Of a stretch of DNA of 64,000 nt, positions 55,723 to 64,000 are shown piece by piece (position 1 is the first letter of the stretch; the number at the start of each line of letters is the position of its first letter). The notes below the pieces were generated by a model. That model was not told where the DNA came from, did no database searches, and saw only the letters and a program-made list of their open reading frames with translations. The stretch spans positions 31,213,088 to 31,277,087 of the forward strand of contig CM061919.1 in NCBI GenBank assembly GCA_031002005.1, given 5' to 3'. This stretch comes from Vandiemenella viatica. Lineage: Eukaryota; Arthropoda; Insecta; Orthoptera; Morabidae. The position numbers and the translations under genes are program-made.

Positions 55723-56223
55723 TCAACAAAATCTTATATTACGACACTCTTCCACGCGGACGAAGTCGCGGGTAACTGCTAGTATTGGTAATATAAAAAC
55801 ATTCCGGTTTGGGACAATACTAGCCTTTTCCAACCAAATGTCAACCTCTCCTTCACATGGTGCACACTGTTTGCACGGACGAGGCTCTGGCGACTGAATG
55901 ATACCCGGTATAAGGAGTCACCCAATGCTTTCCAATGGCCTCCGAAAGGAGGGTGGAAGAGCGGGAAGTGGTCCAGGGCAACCTCTTGCCCTTCGGGTTG
56001 GAAACAGCCACTAAAGGCAGATGAATCAGAAATGATCAACGGCATGGGGATGCAGAAGACAACGGAAAACCACTGCATTAAAGATCCCAAGGGTATCCCG
56101 AGGACATGTAATCCTCTCAAATTACATATATCATATGACATTTTAGTTTTTCCCGGCGTATTGTTGAAATAAATAACTCTCGGGTTTTCTTCCAGTTAAT
56201 TGATTTATTTAATTCTTTTAACG

Positions 56224-56262
56224 ACATTTCGGCAACTGCCATCGTTGCCTTCATCAGGTTAA
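56224..56262 (-). ncRNA. Hammerhead-like ribozyme core
   Basis: The minus strand reads CTGATGA, then a perfect six-pair stem GGCAAC/GTTGCC with a 7-nt loop, then CGAAA. That is the order of the conserved hammerhead core (CUGAUGA, stem II, GAAA). Stem III and the cleavage-site strand are not obvious, so activity is uncertain. A near-identical core with GAAAA lies at 63,614-63,652. Confidence 0.5.
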
Positions 56263-56482
56263 TTCTTAAATACAAAGACAAGACTGTGACTGACTCGCGA
56301 GCCAGTCCTGGCTCCTATAGATAGCCTGTTGCCGAGGGAAGCTTCATGCTGCTCTGATTGGTCGGCGGTGAAAACGGCCTCAGACAGGGTCAAACCGGTT
56401 TGGTTGCATCTCTCCATCTCGTGGCTGTATCCCGTAGATCAGCAGCTGAATGGCATTTAGTAGCTCCACGGCAGTATCTTGA

Positions 56483-56527
56483 GTTGTCGCCAATCCAAGT
56501 AAAAACCACGCATAACGTTGCTTAACA
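56483..56527 (-). ncRNA. 5S rRNA-like segment 2 (degenerate)
   Basis: The minus strand reads gttaagcaacgttatgcgtg, then tttacttggattggcgac. This matches the box A to box C region of eukaryotic 5S genes, less well than segment 1. Confidence 0.5.
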
Positions 56528-56538
56528 GTTGGCATGTG

Positions 56539-56582
56539 CAGTCACCCATTCAAGTGCTCACCACGCTCATCGTTGCTTAACC
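56539..56582 (-). ncRNA. 5S rRNA-like segment 1 (internal promoter region)
   Basis: The minus strand reads ggttaagcaacgatgagcgt then gagcacttgaatgggtgact. This corresponds to box A, intermediate element and box C of 5S rRNA genes (compare the general pattern ttaagcaacg...gtacttggatgggtgacc). Only this half of a 5S gene is present, so it is not a functional rRNA gene but could drive pol III transcription. Confidence 0.65.
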
Positions 56583-56649
56583 GGCGGCATTAAAAGAGGG
56601 CTCTGGAACTGACCAATCATGACGACTTACCTCCCATTGGTGAGCTACG

Positions 56650-59248
56650 AGTCGGAGCGTGGAATGTTAGAAGTCTGAATAGGGTAGGTAGATTAGAAAA
56701 AATAAAAAGGGAGATGGAACGACATGTTAGATGTTATTAGGATCAGTGAGATTAAATGGAAGGATGCACAGGATTTCTGGTCTGGGAACACAGGATAATT
56801 AGCACCCAAACTGTCAATGGAGTCACTGGTGTAGGATTTGTAATAAATAAGAGAGTAGGGAAATGGGTGAGTTTTTATGAACAGTTTAGTGACAGGGTTA
56901 TTTTGATGAGGTTAGAAACTAAGCCCACCCCAACCACGTTAGTACAAGTGTACATGCCAAAGCCACAGGAAGATGATGAAGAAATAGAGAAAATGTACAC
57001 CAAAATTGAAGAATTAATCCAATATGTGAAGGGGGAGGAAAACCTAATGATCATGGGTGATTGGAATTCGATAGTGGGAGAAGTAAAAAAGGGTAATACT
57101 GTAGGAAGTTTTCATCTAGGAGAAAGAAATGAGTGAGGAAGCAGGTTGCTAGAATTTTGTGAAAGATATAAGCTAGTAGTGGCGAACACACAGTTTAAGA
57201 ACCATGCAAGAGGGATAAATAACTGGAAATGTCCTGGGGATACAGGCAGATATCAGCTACATTATATCATTGTAAAACAGCGATTCAGAAATCAAGTTCT
57301 AGACTGTAAGGCGTACCCAAAAGTAGACATAGACTCAGACCATAATTTGATATTGATGAAGTGCAAGCTGAAATTCAAGCGAATAAGGGAGCAGCATAAG
57401 CAGAACAGACTGGAAGTGAATAAACTGAAACAATCTAGTACGAGGTAAGAAGTAACTCTGAAAGGAGCTCAACCAAGGACGAATGGAATGCATTAAAGAC
57501 CGAAATAATGAAAGCTGGTAAAGAAACATTAGGCTTTAGGGCACAAGCTGCCCCAAAACCTTGGATCACATAAGAAATTTTGGAACTGATGGATCAGAGG
57601 AGAAGGTACAAACATGCTCAGGGAGAAGCAGGTAGAGAGCAATACAAGCAATTTAAAAATAAAATAAATAGGAAATGCAAATAAGCAAAACAAAACAAAA
57701 AAAAGCTCCAAGAAATGTGTGAAGAAGTAGCAAAGGAAATGGTCGTAGGTAAAGTAGATGTTGCATATAGGAAGATCAAACAGAATTTTGGAGAAATGAA
57801 GAAAAGAAGTGTGAACATTAAAGCTGCCTATGGGAAACCTCTTTTAAGCTCCAACAATAGAGCTAACCGATGGAAGGAATACATTGAGAAACGGTATGAT
57901 GGGAACAACTTTAACAATAGCGTAATGGAAAAGGAAGGCGGTGTCAACATTGATGACTTAGGAGATCCTGTTTTGAGGATACAATTTAATAGAGCTCTGA
58001 ATGGCTTGAAAGCTAATAAGGCAGTTGGAATTGATGAGATCCCCGCATAACTTCTTAAATCCCTAGGTGAAGAAGCAATCGAAAGATTATTCAGACTGAT
58101 ATCAAAAAGTTATGAAACAGGAGAAATTCCAACCGATTTTAATAAAAATATCATCTTCACACTTCCGCAGAAAACACAAGCTGACAAATGTGAGAATTAT
58201 CGCACCATTAGTCTAACATCACACGCTTCAAAATTACTGACCAGAATAATAAACAGAAGAATGGAAAGGATAGTAGAAGAGATAGTAGGTGAAGATCACT
58301 TTGGGTTTAAGAAAAAGCACGGTACAAGGGAAGCAATTCTGTTTTGAAGATTAAGAAAAACAAAGATACTTTTATGGCATTTGTTGATTTAGAAAACTTT
58401 TGATAATGTTAGGTGGGATAAGATGTTCAATATTTATAAGACAGGTCTAAAGTATCGAGATAGAAGAATACTTTATAAACTATATAAGACTCAAAGGGCT
58501 GTAATAAAAGTAGATAATCACGAGAGACTAGCATCAGTTAAAAAGGGCGAGACAAGGTTGTAGTCTATCCACGTTAATATTCAACTTGTATGTAGAGGAA
58601 GCAATAAAGCAAGTAAAAGAAAAATCTTCATGTCGTATAAGTGTTCAGGGAGAAAAAATCAGTATGCTACACTTTGCTAATGAGATTGTCTTGTTAGCAG
58701 AAGGGGCCGAGGACATTGAGAAATTACTGAATGGCATGAACAAAATACTGAAGGAAGATTTTGGACTAAATATAAATCAAAGCAAAACTAAAGTGATGAA
58801 ATGTAACAGAAATGATACCAATACTAGTAGATTAAATATAAAAATAGTATCGAATGCAGTTGGAGAAGTAAGTGAATTCTGTTACTTAGGAAGCAAAATT
58901 ACAACCAATGGCCGAAGCAGGAATGATGTTAAAAGCAGAATAGCACTAGCAAAAAGAGCCTTAAAGAAAAAGAGAAATCTTTTAGTTTCAAATATTGATC
59001 TAGGAATTAGAAACAACTTTTTAAAACGCTATGTGTGGAGCACAGTACTTTACGGTAGCGAAACATGGACTTTAGGAATACCGGAAAGAAGGAAAATTGA
59101 AGCATTTGAAATGTGGTGCTACAGAAGAATGCTGAAAATTAAGTGGACAGACAAAGTAAGAAATGAACTAATTTTGGATATGATGGGTGAGGAAAGAAGT
59201 TTGTGGAAGAAACTTACATATAGAAGAGACAGGCTGGTCATATTTTGA
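56650..59248 (+). pseudogene. RTE-like LINE endonuclease-reverse transcriptase, copy 2
   Basis: The endonuclease starts RVGAWNVRSLNRVGRL near 56,650, changes frame, and continues at 56,756-57,136 with LMIMGDWNSIVGE. DIDSDHNLILMK follows at 57,146-57,448. The linker and early polymerase (GIDEIPA, then stop) end at 58,050. Motif A is damaged near 58,390. The last frame, 58,586-59,248, has HFANEIVLLAEG where active copies have FADD, so the catalytic Asp pair is lost. The C-terminal domain (YVWSTVLYGSETWTL, WTDKVRNE, SLWKKL) is complete. Many stops and shifts; inactive. Confidence 0.88.
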
Positions 59249-59443
59249 GACATGTTGCACTAATTAATTTGCTGGTGGAGGGAACAGTCGAAGGTAAGAA
59301 CTGTAGAGGACGACAAAGATTAGAATATATGATGCAGTTAATTGTGGACGTGGGTTGAAGTGGATATGTAGAGTAGCACAAGATAGGCAGGGATGATGGA
59401 TTGCATCAAACCAGTCGAAAGACTGATCACAGCAAAAAAAAAA

Positions 59444-60465
59444 TCCATATGCCATTCAATTTTTTGGTAGCAAAAAAGGTATATGCCAAAAATCACTTGA
59501 TATATATCAATGCCTACACAAAAACACTGAAGATGCCAATCTCAGTATTCTGTGGTGAATCCAGAGGGGACTCAAGCCCACCACCCTTTTTCAAAAACAA
59601 AACAAAAAAAAACTATCCATGGTCCATCCCCAATATTGTAATTTTGTAGATTTGGAGACCTTTTTTTTTAGCTCTATTGATCTTTAATAGGTGGCATGAC
59701 TATAAAGCCTACCCTTACCCCCCATTCAAGCCCCCCCCCCAAACAACTATCCTAGATCTGCCACTGTCAGCATTTATCGAATAAGTGCTTAGAGTATTGG
59801 AAAAGCTTCTGTAAATTACAACATAATCCTGTATATCAGAAGTTAAATGTGAAAAACAAGCAACTGTTACTGTCTCATAAAAAATAATTGTATCAAGTAC
59901 GCATTGAAATGTCTTGATGCTGACGTGGAAGGCATCTTTATGAAAATTTACAATGAATTTAGTTCATCAGCTGTGTAAACAACAAAATTAAAAGAATGGT
60001 GTGAGCTATCTCAAATAGAATGTAAAGAGCTGCTAACACATGTTGCTTTATTATTATTAATTTTAATTGCGACGGAGCTAACATTCCGCTGGCAATTCCC
60101 TTAGTCATCCATTTGTCCATTTTTTATACACATTTTTTTAAATTTACTTTTGCAACTGGAATGTGAAATTCCTCCCCCATTTACCATTATGAATTACAAA
60201 TTTTAACTCTAAATTCCTGAAGCAATTTTTTAAAATTATTCATCAAATACTCAGTAATTTGTTCCCACCCTTACCAACAAAAGAAAATTTTTCCTTATGC
60301 AAGAAATTGAGTGCAAGCTTGTGGTCAAGGTCACCTTTTCCCTTCCATGTAGCCTACTATTCCTAATTCTTTGACCAGTATCCTTCGAAGCTCTATCACC
60401 AACATACACCCTTTAGGTTCTCAGCACTCTCTTCACCCTACAAGGTGGTTATCACTTTGCCAGCA
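59444..60465. other. Unassigned sequence between RTE copies
   Basis: AT-rich, with a C run near 59,730. No genes, termini or RNA were recognised. Confidence 0.45.
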
Positions 60466-61717
60466 AAATTGAAACAATCTAACCACAAAAGAAAAGTTTG
60501 CGGAAATGGTATACTTGGGTCTCGGAAAAAACTCGGAGGATGAATGGAATGCATCAGACTGAAATAATGAAAGCTGATAAAGAAACATTAGGCTTTGAGG
60601 AACAATCTGTCCAAAAACACTGGATCACAGAAGAAATTTTGGAGTTATTGGATCAAAGGAGAAAGTGCACAAATGCTCAGGATGAAGCAGGAAGAGAGCA
60701 ATACAGATAATTTAGAAATCAAATAAACAGGAAATGCAAAAAAGTGTGTAGAAGTAGAAAAGGAAATGGAAATGGTAAAGTAGATGTGACATGTAGGAAG
60801 ATCAAAAAGAATTTTGGAGAAATGAAGAAAAGTGGTGTAAGCATTAAAGCTGCTGATGGGAAACCTCTTCCAAGCTCAGAAGATAGAGCTAACTGATATA
60901 AGGAATACTTAGAGAAACTCTATGCTGGAGATGATTTGAACAACAGTGTAATAGAAAAAGAAATTGATGCCGACACTGATAACAGACGTGATCCTATTTT
61001 GAGGACAGAATCTGATAGAGCTTTGAATGATTTGAATTCAAATAAGGCAGTTGGAATTGATGACATTCCTGCATAACTTCTGAAATCCTTAGAGAAAGGA
61101 ATCTAAAGATTATTCATAACCATCCAAAAAAAAATATGAAAAAAAGGAGTGATTCCCATCAATTTTAATAAAAGCGCGATCCCCATATTTCCAAAGAAAG
61201 CACAAGCTGACAAATGTGAGAATTATCACATTATAAGTTAACAATACATGCTTCAAAATTACTGATCAGAATAATATAGGCCTACAGACGAATGGAAAGT
61301 ATAGAGGAAGGGACAGTAAGTGACGGTAAGTTTGGATTTAGGAAAAGCCAAGGTGTAAGAGAAACAATTCTGGCATTAAGATTAATACATGAAGTGTGGA
61401 TCAAGGGAAAAAAAAAAGATGATACATAAAAGTTGATTTAGAAAAAGCTTTTGATAATGTTAGGTGGGACAAGATGTTCGAAATTTTAAAGAAATTCGGT
61501 CTAAAATACAGAGATAGAAGAATACTTTATAAGAATCAAGTAACTAGAGTAAAAGTAGAGACTTATGATTCACACACTTCAGTTAAAAAAGGTGTGTGAC
61601 AAGGTTCACAAGGTTGTAGTCTGTCGCCATTAATATTATAAGTAGAAGAAGAAATTAAGGAAGTGAAACATTAAGTGTTCAAGTAGAAAAAAATCAGTGT
61701 GCTACGAATTGCTGATA

Positions 61718-61725
61718 ACACTGTC
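61718..61725. repeat. 8-bp target-site duplication, left
   Basis: acactgtc here and at 62,429-62,436; the LINE reads through when one copy and the element are removed (acactgtcttgttagcag). Confidence 0.85.
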
Positions 61726-62428
61726 GGTTCGAGCGCAACGTCAGGGTCCCAAGAAGTAAATGTGCTATTGGTCTGAGATTTACTACACACGTTCCTAAAT
61801 GCATATTATTTCATAAAACGGTGCATATGAAGCCATCAAGCGTATGAAAAATGTATAAAGTTGTTTGAAATATGGGTAGCTCGTTATAAGTTATCACGCA
61901 ATAAATGTTATTACCACCCACGATATTACATGTTGATATTTTTCTGCGGGTTTCTTACTTTTAACTATTGGTCCAGGCTGCATTTCAACCTAATCACAAC
62001 TGCTATTATCAAAAATTTAAACTAACTTAAATTCTCTGTATCCAACAACCGTTACGGTAGCGCCATGTTTTACCCTGGAAGGTAGGCTGTCATGCAATAT
62101 ATCTTAGCATTGAAATTCAATATGTCGCCACGCACATATGAATTTTAAATGTTAATGATTTTCTTCTTATCAAGTGTCGGCAATTTGCAGGTGGAAAGCA
62201 GTTTTTATTCAATAATGAAGACTTAAGAACACGTGGAATAAATATTAACAGATTGCGTGATTACTTCTAACGAGCTACCCATATTTCAAACAACTTTATA
62301 CATTTTTCATACGCTTGACGGCTTCATATGCACCGTTTTATGAAATAATATGCATTTAGGAACGTGCGTAGTAAATTTCAGACCGATAGCACATCTACTT
62401 CTTGGGACCCTGGCGTTGCGCTCGAGCC
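61726..62428. mobile_element. 703-bp long-TIR element (hAT-type MITE)
   Basis: The two ends are inverted repeats of about 180 bp (61,726-61,905 and 62,249-62,428) with few mismatches; they start ggttcgagcgcaacg and, reverse-complemented, ggctcgagcgcaacg. The 8-bp duplication fits hAT or another 8-bp class. The ~340-bp core has no ORF and contains the dispersed ggtccaggctgcatttcaac motif. Confidence 0.88.
61969..62015 (+). repeat. Dispersed motif in the core of the TIR element
   Basis: tggtccaggctgcatttcaa then cctaatcacaactgctatta. Its presence in a TIR element as well as in Helitrons is unexpected. Confidence 0.6.
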
Positions 62429-62436
62429 ACACTGTC
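62429..62436. repeat. 8-bp target-site duplication, right
   Basis: Second copy of acactgtc. Confidence 0.85.
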
Positions 62437-63120
62437 TTGTTAGCAGAACAGACTGAGGATATTGAGAAGTAACTGACTGTCATGAACAAAATACTGAAGG
62501 AAGATTCTGAACTAAATATAAACCAAAGCAAGACAAAAGTGATTAAATGTAGCAGAAATGATACAATAATAGTAGATTAAATATAAAAATAGGGTCAGAT
62601 GTGATATAGGAGAAGTTAATGAATTTTGTTACTTAGGAAGTAAGATTACAACCGACGGTCGAAGGAGGAATGATGTTAAAAGCAGAATAGCACTAGTAAA
62701 AAGAACTTTCATGAAAAAGAGAAATGTTTTAGTTTCAAATAGGCCTGAAACTCTACGTGTGGAGCACAGCACAGCACTTTATGGCAGCAAACATGACTTT
62801 AGTAATACCAGAAAGAAGGAAAATTGAATCATTTGAAATATGGTGCTACAGAAGGATACTGGAAATTAAATGGACAGATAAAGTACGTAACAAACATGTT
62901 TTGGAAATGATGCGCGAGGAAACAAGTTTGTGAAAGAGTCTTACAGAAAGAAGAAACAGGATGGTAGGTCATATTTTGAGACATTGGTTGACTTGTTAGT
63001 GGAGGAAACAATCAAAGGTAAGAACTGTAGAGGAAGACGGAGATTAGAAAATGTTAGCACAAGATAGAAAGGGATAGAGAATTGCATCAAACCAGTCGAC
63101 AGATTGATGACAGCAAAAAA

Positions 63121-63556
63121 GTTGGCTTGCAATTAAATGTTATTTTTCGGAAAAAGGAACAAATTAAAGCCACAGTGCACTGTGGAAATTAATTTCTAAC
63201 AGTTGTGGTAATGATGAGTCTGAAGTATTTTAGGCCAATTAAAAAGCAGATTGGGTGATAATTTTTTAGAAGTAAAGTATGAGGCATTTTCAAAAACCTC
63301 ACCGAAGACCAGAAGAATAAATCCAAATACCAGGCACACATTTTCCAGCAAAGATTGAATTAAATATTTGGGAGAGAGGTATGATTTTGGGCTTGATGGA
63401 ATTTACATAAGTTTGAGCCTTTGTCCCTTAATCAGAGGAACTGAAATTGACATCTGGGATATTGAAAATTGAAGATGCAGTTAGCAGCAATTCCCTTTAT
63501 ACAGAGTTCACGTGTCTGACAGCTGATTTTGAGGTCCTTCAAAAAAAATTGCCAAA
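63121..63556. other. Unassigned sequence
   Basis: No ORF or element signature recognised between RTE copy 3 and the foldback element. Confidence 0.45.
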
Positions 63557-63569
63557 CGATAAAATCTGT
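63557..63569. repeat. 13-bp target-site duplication, left
   Basis: cgataaaatctgt here and at 63,710-63,722. Confidence 0.8.
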
Positions 63570-63709
63570 TATGACATTTTAGTTTTTCCCAGCGTATTAT
63601 TGAAATAAGTAAGTTAACCTGATGAAGGCAACGATGGCAGTTGCCGAAAAGTTGTTAAAAGACGTAAATAAATCAATCAACCGGCAGAAAACCCGAGAGT
63701 TATTTATTT
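63570..63709. mobile_element. 140-bp foldback element with hammerhead-like core
   Basis: The right part (about 63,613-63,709) is the tail of the 56,139-56,640 insertion on the plus strand: CTGATGA, the GGCAAC/GTTGCC stem, GAAAA, then acccgagagttatttatttc. The left part (63,570-63,608) is the extreme end of the same tail in inverted orientation (tgacattttagtttttccc). It is bounded by 13-bp duplications and so inserted as a unit. Confidence 0.7.
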
Positions 63710-63722
63710 CGATAAAATCTGT
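63710..63722. repeat. 13-bp target-site duplication, right
   Basis: Second copy of cgataaaatctgt. Confidence 0.8.
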
Positions 63723-64000
63723 GCCTATTTCTTTAGTTTTGTCAATTCCAGCAAGCCTTTTGCGAGAGAATTTTTAACCTGTTGAACAATTTATGGACTA
63801 AAGAGAGAAACATCATGGCCATGGTTTTGACCAAGGCTCAATTGCAAACACTAATCAATTTTGAAGACTTTTAAATATATATATCATTTTTGAATGCTTG
63901 ATGGAAAGATCTAGTGTTAAACGATTTTAAAAAGTAGGTAGTTGATTAAGATTAATTTTGATTGATGCTGATTTAGCCAAAGAGATGTGTTCAATTTTGC
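63723..64000. other. Unassigned sequence to window end
   Basis: AT-rich; nothing recognised. Confidence 0.45.

Larger units (their letters stand above)
52168..55782 (+). mobile_element. Helitron 2, deletion derivative, ~3.6 kb
   Basis: The 5' end is at about 52,168-52,175 (TCTATATATCTATAAATGAG). The 3' end has a clear hairpin cgcggacgaagtcgcg and then gggtaactgCTAG (55,779-55,782) followed by T. Non-coding sequence occupies 52,200-54,330, with three copies of the dispersed motif. The gene is a fusion of an N-terminal stub to the helicase C-terminus. With the Rep and most of the helicase gone it can only move by borrowing enzymes. Confidence 0.78.
56139..56640 (-). mobile_element. 5S-like / hammerhead-like insertion
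   Basis: On the minus strand: a start near ccaatgggaggtaagtcgtc, two 5S rRNA-like stretches, a GC-rich body, a hammerhead-like core (56,224-56,262) and a tail ending aaaactaaaatgtcat. The last ~120 bp recur at 63,570-63,709. The arrangement suggests a Penelope-related or SINE-like non-autonomous element with a pol III-type 5S promoter. No ORF is present. Confidence 0.6.
55800..59443 (+). mobile_element. RTE-like LINE, copy 2, with insertion
   Basis: The leader 55,816-56,138 matches copy 1. A ~500-bp unrelated segment (56,139-56,640) replaces about 110 bp of copy 1 sequence. The LINE continues from gagctacgagtcggagcgtg to the 3' end gactgatcacagc and a poly-A at 59,433-59,443. It starts just downstream of Helitron 2. 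Confidence 0.88.
60490..63080 (+). pseudogene. RTE-like LINE reverse transcriptase, copy 3
   Basis: Pieces in different frames match copy 1: EEILELLDQRRKCTNAQDEA (60,498-60,710), GIDDIPA then stop near 61,070, motif A DLEKAFDNVRWDK near 61,440, and motif C LRIAD followed by the inserted element. After the insertion, LLAEQTEDIEK-like sequence and the C-terminal domain (LEIKWTDKVR) continue. It is the most eroded of the three copies. Confidence 0.82.
60466..63120 (+). mobile_element. RTE-like LINE, copy 3 (5' truncated), with TIR insertion
   Basis: Begins at gaaacaatct, which corresponds to about 12,325 in copy 1, so the endonuclease is missing as in ordinary 5' truncation. It ends gacagcaaaaaa at 63,120. 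A 703-bp long-TIR element interrupts it at 61,726-62,428. Confidence 0.85.

Noticed and set aside
56539..56582. Functional 5S rRNA gene
   Set aside because: Only the internal-promoter half is present, with substitutions, and it lies inside a mobile insertion.

Overview
This is eukaryotic, AT-rich, transposon-saturated DNA with no prokaryotic-style gene order. The mix of families (mariner, Tigger/pogo, hAT, Helitron, Penelope-like, RTE-like and CR1-like LINEs, tRNA-derived SINEs) fits an arthropod, most likely an insect with a large genome; I cannot name the order. Almost every coding block is a transposon relic. The only long intact reading frame is ORF1 of a LINE (28,939-30,066). The only candidate host coding sequence is a short BESS-like ORF at 35,083. 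Two runs of exactly 1,000 N (7,047-8,046 and 33,978-34,977) are assembly gaps.

Layout. 1-7,046: head-to-tail Helitron-ended elements full of ~146-150 bp tandem units (family A), interrupted by a 171-bp hairpin element and a dead mariner, then the 5' end of a second Helitron-ended family (B, ~370-385 bp dimeric units). 8,047-10,187: family A on the minus strand. 10,188-11,117: Helitron-derived fragment. 11,118-17,995: an RTE-like LINE (+) abutting a CR1-like LINE (-), both missing their 3' ends. 17,996-21,703: family A (-) with a possible LTR remnant and an RTE 3' fragment. 21,704-31,723: a ~10-kb Rep/helicase Helitron split by a 2.6-kb ORF1-only LINE (27,899-30,522). 31,724-33,977: families A and B (-). 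34,978-38,035: BESS-like ORF, otherwise unassigned sequence, then two tRNA-type SINE copies. 38,036-40,925: a LINE split by a 1.5-kb hAT-like element. 41,270-42,774: the only complete family B element. 44,243-50,882: a compound foldback Penelope-like insertion carrying a Tigger. 52,168-55,782: a deletion-derivative Helitron. 55,800-63,120: two more RTE copies, one carrying a 5S-like/hammerhead-like insertion and the other a 703-bp long-TIR element. 63,570-63,709: a 140-bp foldback element.

The elements form a datable nest: several insertions have readable target duplications, and the Tigger has its empty site inside this same window. The most unusual signal is in the 3' region of the ORF1-only LINE. 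It holds a series of about nine hairpins with a shared 9-nt loop, changing but complementary stems, and G-U wobbles that favour the LINE sense strand. This looks like a selected RNA structure. Other highlights are Penelope-type insertions that are all foldbacks, a mobile segment joining two 5S rRNA-like stretches to a hammerhead-like core, and satellite-like arrays carried inside Helitron termini.
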